Shown: one piece after another, positions 24,010 through 31,872 of the stretch
Numbering within the stretch: the stretch's first letter is position 1
How the letters are laid out: each line of letters opens with the position of its first letter
DNA from: Sanguibacter sp. HDW7
GTDB lineage: Bacteria; Actinomycetota; Actinomycetes; Actinomycetales; Cellulomonadaceae
Length of the DNA stretch: 64,000 nucleotides
Assembly: GCF_011300875.1 (NCBI RefSeq)
Contig: NZ_CP049862.1
Coordinates: 558,001-622,000, forward strand
Direction of reading: 5' to 3'
Made by a program: the position numbers and the translations under genes
Notes under the pieces: generated by a model
Database searches by the model: none
Told to the model about the DNA's origin: nothing
Seen by the model: only the letters and a program-made list of their open reading frames with translations

Positions 24010-25206
24010 ATGAGCACCGCCACCCTCCCCGACGTCACGACGAGCACAGCGCGCCAGCGCAGCATCGCCGCCAAGTACATCCGCGAGCACCGCCGCAAGG
24101 AGGCGGTCCGCGGTGCAGCGTCCCTCCGCGCCGCTGCCTCCGGTCTCGCACACGAGGTCGCAGCACTCACCCTTCGAGGCGAGCGCGAGGACGCCCAGGA
24201 GTACGCCGCCGCGATGAAGCTCGTCAGCGACCGCGCCATGCGGATCGCCAACGCAACGACGATCACCTACTACATGAAGGAAGTTGCCGTAGTCGACGGG
24301 GAGTACGTCTCCGAGGAGGAGGCGATGGACCACCTCGAACGCAACATCACGCGGTTCATCGACGACCCCGAACCAGCGGAGATCTTCACCGACATCCTCG
24401 ACTCCGAGGCATGCCGTTCCATCGGCTCGCTCGCGTACCGTCCCGACACTGGCAAGTGGAACCTCGCCCGCTACGGCGCATGGTCAGCCGAGGACCACCG
24501 GGCGGCGTCGCAGGCTCTCCGCAGGCTTCAGCGTCGCGGCGGTCCGCAGGAGTCGGACAGCGAGTGCAACAAGCGAGTCACTCCGAAGGGCTTCCCGTTC
24601 CTGTTCTACCGGATTGCGCGGCCGCTCGACGACCTCCGCATCCACGAAGTCTTCAACGTCGACCTTCCCACCGCGCCCCGGACCGTTGCCCCGTTCATCG
24701 ACCCCATCGAGTCCGAGGGCGTCCTCGTCAACACGATCACCCAGGACGACGTCGACCTGATGTTCCACTGCCACGACGAGGCACAGTTCGACGGCAAGGC
24801 CGAGATCGCCGACGACCCCCGACCAGTCGAGATCTTCCGCTGCCCGAAGACGAACCGCATCATGCGACGCATCGGCGTCTCCCGGTACGACGAGACGACG
24901 GGCAAGTTCCTCGCAGTCGCGTTCGAGGGCGCCACCGGCCTCGACCACGCCCGCATCTGGAACGCGCCCAGCTTCAGCCTGGAGAACAAGCCGCTCGGCG
25001 CCGACGTCCTCGCAGCGACGACGATCCACACCCGCGAGGACGGCACCCGCTACGCCGACGTCTCCATCGCCCGACCCCTCGACGACTGCAACGCCGAGGA
25101 ACTCGCCGGCATCGCCCACGACCTGTTCGAGCTCATCACGAACCCGGACGCCACCGCCGAGGGCGAGTGGGGCGAGAACCGCGTCTTCCTCGAGGTGACC
25201 GCGTGA
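24010..25206 (+). CDS. hypothetical protein, early region
   Basis: A 398-residue soluble protein that I do not recognise. The N-terminal 80 residues are helical and charged (SIAAKYIREHRRKEAVRGAA). The middle includes VTPKGFPFLFYRIARPLDD and MFHCHDEAQFDG, and the C terminus is acidic. There is no membrane segment or catalytic motif I can name. The ATG at 24010 follows AAGGAG. The stop overlaps the next gene's GTG, so the two are coupled. Its place before the replication module suggests an early function. Confidence 0.7.
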   Translation: MSTATLPDVTTSTARQRSIAAKYIREHRRKEAVRGAASLRAAASGLAHEVAALTLRGEREDAQEYAAAMKLVSDRAMRIANATTITYYMKEVAVVDGEYVSEEEAMDHLERNITRFIDDPEPAEIFTDILDSEACRSIGSLAYRPDTGKWNLARYGAWSAEDHRAASQALRRLQRRGGPQESDSECNKRVTPKGFPFLFYRIARPLDDLRIHEVFNVDLPTAPRTVAPFIDPIESEGVLVNTITQDDVDLMFHCHDEAQFDGKAEIADDPRPVEIFRCPKTNRIMRRIGVSRYDETTGKFLAVAFEGATGLDHARIWNAPSFSLENKPLGADVLAATTIHTREDGTRYADVSIARPLDDCNAEELAGIAHDLFELITNPDATAEGEWGENRVFLEVTA

Positions 25207-25508
25207 CCGCCGCCATCGCCTACCTGGCGTCCCGCATCCTCCTGCCCAAGGGCTACCGGATCCGCCACGTCGACGGCCCCGAGCCCCGCTACGCGATCAC
25301 CGACATGAAGGGCACGCGCATGATCGGCGGCGCGTCCTACGAGGGGTCGCTCGACGCTGACGACATCACCGTCTTCGCGTCCTTCATCGCGGAGGGACGC
25401 ACGTACACGGAGGCGATGAACGCTCTGCACCCGGAGACGCTCGAGCGGATCGAGGCGACCGGCGACCTGCTGCACCGTGGCGTCGCCTACTCCCGGCAGA
25501 ACGACTGA
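25203..25508 (+). CDS. small hypothetical protein
   Basis: A 101-residue protein with a GTG start inside the stop of the preceding gene. The sequence has a compact alpha/beta look (LLPKGYRIRHVDGPEPRYAI, TVFASFIAEGRTYTEAMNAL). No family recognised. It probably acts with the upstream 398-residue protein because of translational coupling. Confidence 0.65.
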   Translation: MTAAIAYLASRILLPKGYRIRHVDGPEPRYAITDMKGTRMIGGASYEGSLDADDITVFASFIAEGRTYTEAMNALHPETLERIEATGDLLHRGVAYSRQND

Positions 25509-25565
25509 CCAATCACACCCCCGGACGCATCATCGTCACGCCGCAAGAACGGAAGGAGAAGGCAA

Positions 25566-25790
25566 GTGTCAGCACTCATGAACGAAGTCGCGACCATCAA
25601 GCGACTTCCCCCGCCCACCATGCGACGAGCGATCCGCGAGGGAGCCGGCGTCTCTCGCGCCCGACTCGCACGAGAGCTCGGCGTTACCGCGAACGCCGTC
25701 GGCTTCTGGGAAGACGGACGCACCCCGTCCGTCCAGCACCTCAAGGCCTACTGCGACCTCCTCGACGCACTCAAGGAGGCCGCAGCATGA
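25566..25790 (+). CDS. small XRE-type helix-turn-helix protein
   Basis: A 74-residue protein with a Cro/XRE-like helix-turn-helix, REGAGVSRARLARELGVTAN followed by FWEDGRTPSVQHLKAYCDLL. A strong GAAGGAGAA precedes the GTG at 25566. The stop overlaps the next HTH gene (ATGA). It may be a second switch regulator. Confidence 0.78.
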   Translation: MSALMNEVATIKRLPPPTMRRAIREGAGVSRARLARELGVTANAVGFWEDGRTPSVQHLKAYCDLLDALKEAAA

Positions 25791-26029
25791 CCGCCGCGAG
25801 CACTCGGCGGCTGCCGGCCATCACCGACGACGAGCTCCGCGCACTCCCGCCGCTCGTCGAGGTCGACACCGTCGCCCGCGCACTCAGGTGCTCGACCTCC
25901 ACGGTCTACGCCATGGCCCGCGAGGGCACGTTCCCGTTCGAGGTCCTCACATTCGGCAAATCTCGACGATGGCGCAGGAACGACCTCCTCGAGTACCTGG
26001 GCCTCGACCCGATCCGCACCGCAGCCTGA
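25787..26029 (+). CDS. small HTH_17 DNA-binding protein
   Basis: An 80-residue MerR/excisionase-like protein: LVEVDTVARALRCSTSTVYA, then SRRWRRNDLLEYLGLDP. The ATG overlaps the stop of the preceding HTH gene. It is the third HTH_17-type protein in this early region. Confidence 0.78.
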   Translation: MTAASTRRLPAITDDELRALPPLVEVDTVARALRCSTSTVYAMAREGTFPFEVLTFGKSRRWRRNDLLEYLGLDPIRTAA

Positions 26030-26156
26030 CCCCAACCCCGCGCCACCAGGCGCACACCGAAAGGGACGCCAGCACCCTCACAACGCAAGAGAGCGGCCCC
26101 GCCAAGGACCGCTCTCCTGCACCACAACCCGATAACCGCCTCACGGAGGTAACCCC

Positions 26157-26501
26157 ATGATCTGCCCCCCGTATCACGAGCACGACGGCCAGACTGGCGT
26201 CCCGGCCGCTCACCTCGTCGACGGCCCCTACCGGGCCGCGCTCTACCTGCTCGACCGCGACGGCACCTGCACCGCAGACAAGCTCGACGCGACCCTCGGC
26301 GAACTCGACGTCGCCCACCCCAACCACGTCGGCGGAGTGTTCGCCAGGCTCCGCAACCAGCGGCTCATCGAGATCGCCGGCTACCAGCAGTCCACCCGGC
26401 CGCAGCGCCGCGGCGGCATCCAGGCCGTCTGGCGCCCCACCCCCTTGTTCCGGCACCTCAAGGCCACCGGCCAGCTTCCCGAGGTCGGTGAGGCAGCGTG
26501 A
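26157..26501 (+). CDS. hypothetical protein, winged-helix-like
   Basis: A 114-residue protein. The middle (ALYLLDRDGTCTADKLDATL, then HVGGVFARLRNQRLIEIAGY) reads like a winged helix of the kind found in phage replication regions. The stop overlaps the next gene (GTGA). The ATG follows GGAGG. No function is certain. Confidence 0.65.
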   Translation: MICPPYHEHDGQTGVPAAHLVDGPYRAALYLLDRDGTCTADKLDATLGELDVAHPNHVGGVFARLRNQRLIEIAGYQQSTRPQRRGGIQAVWRPTPLFRHLKATGQLPEVGEAA

Positions 26502-26893
26502 CCTACCCCATCTGCGACACGTTCCACGTCATGCCCAAGCGCTGGCGCGACAAGGTCGACGCCCTCACCGCGGCAGGCCACCGAGGCGCGTTCACGCCCT
26601 CCTGCGAGCACTTCACGTGGGACGGCACCGAAGAGCCCTCCATCGACATCAGCCACATGCAGGTCACCTGCAGCGCATGCCACACCGACCGCGTCGCCAA
26701 CTCCCTCGTCACGTCGCCGGTCGCCTCCCGCACGTGCGACGCGTGCCAGGCCGAACCCGCGACCCGCCTGTGCACGCTCGTCGCCTACGCCGGCACCTTC
26801 GGTGCCGCATCCCACATCTGGATCAGCGCGACCGCCACCGTGTCCCGCTGCGACTCCTGCCACGACTTCGACCACCCCGGAGGCAACCGATGA
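26498..26893 (+). CDS. cysteine-rich hypothetical protein
   Basis: A 131-residue protein with CSACHTD, CDACQAE, a single Cys in RLCTLV, and CDSCHDF pairs, which suggest one or two zinc ribbons. The GTG start overlaps the upstream stop, and its own stop overlaps the next ATG. It is the middle gene of a coupled trio before the replication protein. Confidence 0.65.
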   Translation: MTYPICDTFHVMPKRWRDKVDALTAAGHRGAFTPSCEHFTWDGTEEPSIDISHMQVTCSACHTDRVANSLVTSPVASRTCDACQAEPATRLCTLVAYAGTFGAASHIWISATATVSRCDSCHDFDHPGGNR

Positions 26894-27267
26894 TCCTCAA
26901 GACCGTCAAGGGACTGTGCACCGCGATGCACGCCGGCGAGATTGACATTCGTCTCGAGCTGAGGGCAGTCGACGTCATCAACGACGTGCCGAGCTTGTGC
27001 ACGCACGACGACGGGACGCTCGTCGTCGACCTGCGCGCCGACGTGTGGGGCTGCCGCGAGTGCTGCATCGAAGGTCTCCTCGCGGACCTGCGGGAGGACC
27101 GTGAGCCGTCTGGCACGTGCGCGCTCTGCGACCGTCCCGCGAAGACCGTCTGCCTTCACCCGGTGACGCTCGCTGACGACGTCGTGGGCGTCGTCATGGC
27201 GCGTTCCTGCCACGAGTGCACCGAGCACCGCACGCTCGGCTTCCTCGGCCCCTACGTGGAGGCGTGA
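26890..27267 (+). CDS. cysteine-rich hypothetical protein
   Basis: A 125-residue protein with VWGCRECCIEG, GTCALCDRPAKTVCLH and SCHECTEH motifs, again a likely zinc-binding protein. It is coupled to the previous gene by an ATGA overlap and is followed one base later by the replication-like gene. It lacks an obvious helicase or primase motif. Confidence 0.65.
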   Translation: MILKTVKGLCTAMHAGEIDIRLELRAVDVINDVPSLCTHDDGTLVVDLRADVWGCRECCIEGLLADLREDREPSGTCALCDRPAKTVCLHPVTLADDVVGVVMARSCHECTEHRTLGFLGPYVEA

Positions 27268-27268
27268 C

Positions 27269-28321
27269 GTGACCTGGTTCAAGGTCGACGACACGTTCGC
27301 GTTCCACGAGAAGGTGATCCGCGCCGGCAACCCTGCTATCGGCCTGTGGGTCCGTGCGGGTGCCTGGTCGGCGCAGCAACTCACCGACGGCTTCATTCCG
27401 ACACACATGGCGCAGACGCTCGGCACGCTCTCGCAGGCGAGGAAGCTCGTCGAAGTCAACCTCTGGCACGTCGAGGACGGCGGCTATCGGTTCCACGAGT
27501 GGAGCGAAGGGGGACGACAGCCGACGCGTGATGAGGTCGTGAAGCAGCGAGACTTCTGGCGCGACAAGAAGCGGAACCAGCGCCGAGATGGAGGCTCCGG
27601 GCGGTTCACCTCTGACGCCTTGTCCCCCGAAGTGTCCCCGGGGGACACCCTTGGGGACTCTCTCGGGGAGTCTCACCGTCCCGTCCCGTCCCGTCCCGAC
27701 CCGACCCGTAACGAAGGTGAGGAAGGAGGGAAGGACACGTCGGATCGGCCCCTGCCCGACGACTGGCGACCGAACGACAACCACACCCGCAGAGCCCAAG
27801 AAGCGGGCCTCAACCTCGACGACCTCGAGGCCGCATTCCGCGACCACGCACGCGAGCAGAACCGCCGAGCGAAGAACTGGAACTCCGCGTTCACGGCCTG
27901 GATCACCAAGGCCATCGAGTTCGAGAACAGCGACCACACCACGGCCGAGTTCGACGCCTTCTGGGCTGCCTACCCGCACAAGGTCGGGAAGGGCACCGCA
28001 CGCACCGCCTGGACGAAGGCCCTCCGCAAGACCGACGCCCAGACCCTCATCCATGCCGCGCAAGCACTCAGCGACGACCCGAACCTGCCTGAACGGCGGT
28101 ACATCCCTCACCCCACGACGTGGCTCAACGCCGAACGCTGGGAGGACGACCCACTCCCGGAGCTCACGACTCGAGCGGCGGACCCGAGCGGTGACGTCCT
28201 CAAGCGAGCCATGGCGAAGGCCGTAGCCGACGACGCAGCCGAGGAAGCGGCCCGCACCGCCGTCCCCGAGCTGGAGGGGAGTCCGTTCGCCGCGTTCGCT
28301 CACCTGGGAGGTCCCGCATGA
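27269..28321 (+). CDS. phage replication-initiation-like protein
   Basis: A 350-residue protein. The N-terminal part (MTWFKVDDTFAFHEKVIRAG, then FIPTHMAQTLG) is a helix-turn-helix-like replisome-organiser domain. A Ser/Pro/Asp-rich linker around residues 110-165 follows. The C-terminal part FDAFWAAYPHKVGKGTARTA and RYIPHPTTWLNAERWEDD is widespread in phage replication genes. No ATPase motif is seen. It probably recruits the host helicase to the element origin. It starts with GTG and overlaps the next gene by 4 bp. Confidence 0.8.
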   Translation: MTWFKVDDTFAFHEKVIRAGNPAIGLWVRAGAWSAQQLTDGFIPTHMAQTLGTLSQARKLVEVNLWHVEDGGYRFHEWSEGGRQPTRDEVVKQRDFWRDKKRNQRRDGGSGRFTSDALSPEVSPGDTLGDSLGESHRPVPSRPDPTRNEGEEGGKDTSDRPLPDDWRPNDNHTRRAQEAGLNLDDLEAAFRDHAREQNRRAKNWNSAFTAWITKAIEFENSDHTTAEFDAFWAAYPHKVGKGTARTAWTKALRKTDAQTLIHAAQALSDDPNLPERRYIPHPTTWLNAERWEDDPLPELTTRAADPSGDVLKRAMAKAVADDAAEEAARTAVPELEGSPFAAFAHLGGPA

Positions 28322-28860
28322 ACAAGCAGGAGACTGTCGCTCTCATCGCGATGCTCGACCGTGCTGGCCTCACGAAGGCCCGCGAAGGCATGGAGGACGC
28401 GTGGATGCTCGTCCTCGAACCTCTCCGCGCCCAGGACGTGGTCGAGGCCGTGAAGCGCATCATCGCTACCCGAGGCGACGGCAACACGTGGATCGTCCCC
28501 GCCGACGTGATCGCGGAGGTGGCGCTCGTGCGTCGTGAGCGGATCCGCGCAGTGACCACAGGGTCCCTGCCGGTGCCGCCTCGGGAGATCGACCCGGACG
28601 ACGTCGGCCCGTACATGGCGTGGGTGAAGGCGTTCAAGCTCGCTCTCGGCGACGGCATGTCGCTCGTGGATGCGGAGATCGCAGCCGCGCACGCTGCTGG
28701 CATCCCGCCGGTGCATCGGGCACTAGAGGAGTACCACGGTGCGATGCCTCTGCAGATCGAGAGCGGGCGGTCCTCGGAGACGGCGAAGCGCGCGTCGGCC
28801 GCAGCACGGGACGCGATCTTGGCGATCCTGCGCGAGGGCGCCGCGAGGAGAGCCGGGTGA
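28318..28860 (+). CDS. hypothetical protein of the replication module
   Basis: A 180-residue, mostly helical protein with WIVPADVIAEVALVRRERIR and LALGDGMSLVDAEIAAAHAA. Phage genes of this type commonly follow the replisome-organiser gene, but I cannot name the family. It is coupled at both ends by ATGA overlaps. Confidence 0.65.
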   Translation: MNKQETVALIAMLDRAGLTKAREGMEDAWMLVLEPLRAQDVVEAVKRIIATRGDGNTWIVPADVIAEVALVRRERIRAVTTGSLPVPPREIDPDDVGPYMAWVKAFKLALGDGMSLVDAEIAAAHAAGIPPVHRALEEYHGAMPLQIESGRSSETAKRASAAARDAILAILREGAARRAG

Positions 28861-29420
28861 TGAACCTCAACGACATCGCGAACCGCATCCACGCTGCCCG
28901 CCGCACAGCTCGCGTTGCCCCACTGGGACGACGAGCGACGCGCCAGCTCGCCAACGACGCAGCAGCACTTCTCACGGCCCTCAACGCCGTCCTGACCCTC
29001 CATCGGCCCGATGCGTACGGCATCTGCGAGATCTGCCGGCAATCGGCGGTGGAGTTGCGGTGGAAGTGCCGCATCGCCCCTTACGGATCGCTACCGCTTG
29101 AGCCACATCCCCGGCTTCGGTGGACCGACGCGTCGCGGAGCGTCGGCAGGCAGCGCATAGTCAGTCTCATCTACAGCGCCCCAGTAGTCGCTGGACCCGA
29201 GCCAGTGGCACCAGAGCGGCTTGCCCTGGAGCCGGATCCGGAGCGGCCGCCCGTCAGACTCGCCCTTCCAAGCCGCGACCTCGACAGTGGGCCTGCTCGC
29301 ATCTACCTCATGGCGCCTGACCATGTAGTCGAGCGCCGGGACGAGATCGTAGTCAGCCGACATCACGATGCCGATGTCGTACTTCTCGTCACGCCCCATC
29401 GTCACGACATCGATCGCTAG
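28860..29420 (+). CDS. short phage protein whose 3' half is antisense to the NYN gene
   Basis: The open frame is 186 codons. The first 65-80 codons look like a normal small phage protein (DIANRIHAARRTARVAPLGR, then YGICEICRQSAVELRWKC). From 29091 on, the frame runs antisense through the minus-strand NYN gene and reads like a shadow (Arg/Pro/Asp-rich). The simplest reading is that the NYN cassette was inserted near the 3' end and removed the original stop, leaving a fused tail. The genuine part probably ended near 29090. Confidence 0.5.
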   Translation: MNLNDIANRIHAARRTARVAPLGRRATRQLANDAAALLTALNAVLTLHRPDAYGICEICRQSAVELRWKCRIAPYGSLPLEPHPRLRWTDASRSVGRQRIVSLIYSAPVVAGPEPVAPERLALEPDPERPPVRLALPSRDLDSGPARIYLMAPDHVVERRDEIVVSRHHDADVVLLVTPHRHDIDR

Positions 29421-29789
29421 TGCAACGTCGACGCCCTTCTCACGCGGCCTGTCGACGCATGCGTCAGTGCCCCAGCCATAGGGGTACCTCAAGTCGCGGG
29501 CATGAAGCGACACGAGCCGGTTCTGCGCCCATTGGGAGGTCTGTCGGCGATACGCCGAGAACGCTCGCTCGTCTTGCTTCTGTCCAGGCCGCCCTCGATA
29601 GATGTGAATCGCGTCAAGTGCAACTTCGCACTCGTTACGCTCTCCAGTCTTCTTCAACAGGATGTGAGCCAAGTCCACTGGGTCAACTTGGCCTTCGACA
29701 GCTGGTCCGTGCGCTGAGTGGAACGACTCCCTGGCCCGCATGTACACGTTCTGCCAGTCAAAGAAGACGGCGACTCGCTTCGCTCCCAC
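29091..29789 (-). CDS. NYN/PIN-like domain protein (putative RNase), cargo cassette
   Basis: A 232-residue protein. VAVFFDWQNVYMRARESF at the N terminus and REKGVDVALAIDVVTMGRDE with IGIVMSADYDLVPALDYM carry the acidic residues of the NYN domain, a PIN-like nuclease fold acting on RNA. It is alone on the minus strand among rightward early genes, with its own leader, so it looks like lysogeny-expressed cargo (a moron). The start is GTG, with AGGGGG upstream. Possible roles are superinfection exclusion or RNA decay; neither is shown. Confidence 0.82.
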   Translation of the reverse strand: MGAKRVAVFFDWQNVYMRARESFHSAHGPAVEGQVDPVDLAHILLKKTGERNECEVALDAIHIYRGRPGQKQDERAFSAYRRQTSQWAQNRLVSLHARDLRYPYGWGTDACVDRPREKGVDVALAIDVVTMGRDEKYDIGIVMSADYDLVPALDYMVRRHEVDASRPTVEVAAWKGESDGRPLRIRLQGKPLWCHWLGSSDYWGAVDETDYALPADAPRRVGPPKPGMWLKR

Positions 29790-29800
29790 CGAAACCCCCT

Positions 29801-29841
29801 GAAAAAAGCCCAGCCGTGCAGACGATGTCTGGACGGCTGGG
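29801..29841 (-). terminator. intrinsic terminator-like hairpin in the NYN leader
   Basis: On the minus strand a hairpin (29841-29833 with 29817-29809, plus an inner CAGAC/GTCTG stem) is followed by CTTTTTTC. This is the clearest T-run terminator in the window. It ends only about 10 bases before the Shine-Dalgarno of the NYN gene, on the same strand. A TTGACG box lies about 40-50 bases upstream of the hairpin, so it may attenuate the NYN transcript. Confidence 0.65.
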
Positions 29842-30042
29842 TGGATTGACTCGATCTTGGCGTACGCGGAAGCGTCGCGTCAAGTGGCGACTGGACTGCT
29901 GTGCAACGACTCACATTGCTAGGGGCAACGCTCCCGCGTTCGCACAGGCGTCCTCGCACCCTCCGCGGCATCATCCGGGGGGACCTCATGGACGGTGTGA
30001 CCTCATGGGGCGTGTTCAGCCTCATGGAGCGGAGTGTTGGCG

Positions 30043-30588
30043 ATGGAACCTCTTGGAGGGCGTCGGGTGCCGGCGGAGCAGTGCACGGCGCTGTCGAAGC
30101 AGTCGGGGGAGCGGTGCCGGAACCGGGTGCAGGGTGGCGGCGTGTGTCGCTTCCATGGTGGTGCGTCGCCGCGGGCCCGGAAGGCGCGTGAGGCGCGGAT
30201 CGTCGAGATGCGTCGGACGGCTCTCTACCCGAACGCTGAGACCAGGACGCCCTACGAAGCGCTCCGCGCCGCAGGTGCATCCTTGGACGCCGCGCTGCAG
30301 GGCCTGGAGCAGCTTGCTCGCGATGGCGGCGTGCTGACTGCGGAGCTTGTGCGTGAACTACGTGCCCAGGCCGAAGCGTCCGGCCGTCTGCAGAAGGCGA
30401 TCCTCGACACGGGCATCGCCGAGAAGAACACGATGATCGCGGAACAGATGGCGGACCAGATGGTGCGGGTCATGGACGCCGTGTTCGCCGATGTCGGCTT
30501 CACCCCCGAACAGATGCGCGACACCGTCAACCCGATCGTCTCCAAGCACCTCACCGCGCTCGCGGCGATTGAGACGCGACGGTACTGA
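30043..30588 (+). CDS. HGG-motif phage protein, copy 1
   Basis: A 181-residue protein with an N-terminal Cys/His motif: CTALSKQSGERCRNRV, then GGGVCRFHGGASPRA, a zinc-ribbon-like unit. A helical part follows (LRAAGASLDAALQGLEQLA, LVRELRAQAEASGRLQKAIL). Such HGG proteins usually sit beside terminase genes in actinophages, and a DNA-packaging or terminase-small-like role is suspected, not proven. The ATG at 30043 has GGAG eight bases upstream; a GTG at 30034 is also in frame. It is a paralogue of the next gene. Confidence 0.75.
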   Translation: MEPLGGRRVPAEQCTALSKQSGERCRNRVQGGGVCRFHGGASPRARKAREARIVEMRRTALYPNAETRTPYEALRAAGASLDAALQGLEQLARDGGVLTAELVRELRAQAEASGRLQKAILDTGIAEKNTMIAEQMADQMVRVMDAVFADVGFTPEQMRDTVNPIVSKHLTALAAIETRRY

Positions 30589-30641
30589 CCCGCTCGCACC
30601 CCGGCACCGACACTCGACCCGACCGTGCTCCTCACGGCACC

Positions 30642-30675
30642 GCGGCCTCCCCTGGCGCCCTCCGGGGGAGGCCGC
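30642..30675 (+). terminator. 11-bp stem hairpin between the two HGG genes
   Basis: GCGGCCTCCCC (30642-30652) pairs perfectly with 30665-30675. It lies 53 bp after the stop of HGG copy 1, and GC-rich flanks without T-run follow. Confidence 0.6.
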
Positions 30676-30748
30676 ACCCATTCCGTCACCAGGTCGCCTC
30701 GCACGGGTTGGGGCATCCTCGGTGCACCTCAAGGAGTGGAGTCACCTC

Positions 30749-31282
30749 ATGGAAGACCTCAGGCGTGCGATGCCGGCGGCGTCGCAGTGCACTGCGACCG
30801 CGAAGAGCACGGGAGTGCGGTGCGGGAAGCTCGTGCTCGGTGGTGGCGTGTGCCGGATCCACGGCGGGCGGTCGCCGAACGCTGTTGCTGCTCGAGAGGC
30901 TCGACTGGTGCAGGCGCGTGCTGCGGTTCTCGGGGGTCGGGAGAAGCGGACGCCGGCGGAGGCGCTGATGGCTGCGGGTTCGGCGCTGGACGCTGGCTTG
31001 CAGGCGATAGCGGATCTCGTCGAGGCCGGGGGAGTGGTGACGGCGGAGGCGATCCGTGAGCTGCGTGCTCAGGCGGATGCGTCTGGTCGGATGCAGAAGA
31101 TCATCTTGGACGCGGGCATCGAGGAGCGGCGGGTGCGGGTCTCGGAGCAGCAGGGCGCCAGGATCGCGACGGTGATCCGTGCGATTCTCGAGGATCTTCG
31201 GTTGTCTCCTGAGCAGCAGGCGATGGTGAGCGAGGTCGTGCCGCGGCGTCTTCGCGAGGTTGCTGGCGTCGGGAGTGCGTGA
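30749..31282 (+). CDS. HGG-motif phage protein, copy 2
   Basis: A 177-residue paralogue of the preceding gene with the same order: CTATAKSTGVRCGKLV, GGGVCRIHGGRSPNA, then PAEALMAAGSALDAGLQAIA and IRELRAQADASGRMQKIILD. The ATG at 30749 has GGAG seven bases upstream. The word CCTCATGG covers the start codon here and occurs three times before copy 1. A tandem pair of HGG genes without a following terminase is unusual. Confidence 0.75.
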   Translation: MEDLRRAMPAASQCTATAKSTGVRCGKLVLGGGVCRIHGGRSPNAVAAREARLVQARAAVLGGREKRTPAEALMAAGSALDAGLQAIADLVEAGGVVTAEAIRELRAQADASGRMQKIILDAGIEERRVRVSEQQGARIATVIRAILEDLRLSPEQQAMVSEVVPRRLREVAGVGSA

Positions 31283-31292
31283 CGTCGAGCGT

Positions 31293-31473
31293 GTGACAAC
31301 AGCGTGACAACAAGGCGTGTCGTTGCTGGTCAGCGCGGTGCAGTCTGAGACAAAGTCAGCCGCATCGGTCCGTGGCGAGAGGAAGAGCGACCAGTTGCTT
31401 GCTGCGGCACCAGCGGCGTGCCGACAAGCGCCGCGTCGATTGCCAGATCGCGCAGTGCCCCAGACCATGGCGG
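31293..31473. repeat. diverged intergenic repeat, copy A
   Basis: It starts with GTGACAAC-AGC-GTGACAAC (31293-31311), continues with a conserved block to 31341 (GTGTCGTTGC, GGTCAGCGCGGTGC) and ends with GCCCCAGACCATGGCGG (31457-31473). Copy B at 33364-33541 has the same ends at almost the same spacing, but the middle is largely unrelated. It lies after HGG copy 2 with no ORF. Confidence 0.7.
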
Positions 31474-31536
31474 CGACCCAACGTGAGTCGCTGACACTGC
31501 GACGGCCACTCTCAGGGCCCCACCCAAGGAGGCCCA

Positions 31537-31872
31537 ATGAACCCCACCGACCTCGCGAACACCCGTGACGAGATCGGCGCCGACCCCGACGACGACACCC
31601 TCGAAGAACTCCACGGCGAGACCGGCCACTGGATCCTCACGGCGCTACGCGTCCTCAAGCGACGCCGAGCCGACATCGCCGGCGGCGGCCAGGCCGCATC
31701 GTCCTTCTCCCTGTCCGGGGTCCTCTCCGTGAGCCTCGGCAAGGGCAACCTCGCTGCTCTGGACAGCCAGATCGAGCGTCTCGAAGCCTTGTGGGCCACG
31801 GAGAACGGCGAGGCTCCCGGCAGTGGCGTCTCCTTCGGCCGCTTCGATCGACGTGACGCGAGGGTCGCATGA
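31537..31872 (+). CDS. small acidic hypothetical protein
   Basis: A 111-residue protein (ETGHWILTALRVLKRRRADI, then ALDSQIERLEALWA) with a strong AAGGAGG before the ATG. The stop overlaps the start of the minor head protein by 4 bp. It is placed like a head-tail or scaffold-region protein, but no family is recognised. Confidence 0.65.
   Translation: MNPTDLANTRDEIGADPDDDTLEELHGETGHWILTALRVLKRRRADIAGGGQAASSFSLSGVLSVSLGKGNLAALDSQIERLEALWATENGEAPGSGVSFGRFDRRDARVA

Noticed and set aside
29984-30027. Three CCTCATGG words as a phage operator array
   Set aside because: Spacing is irregular (17 and 19 bp) and one more copy covers a start codon; chance or alternative starts cannot be excluded.
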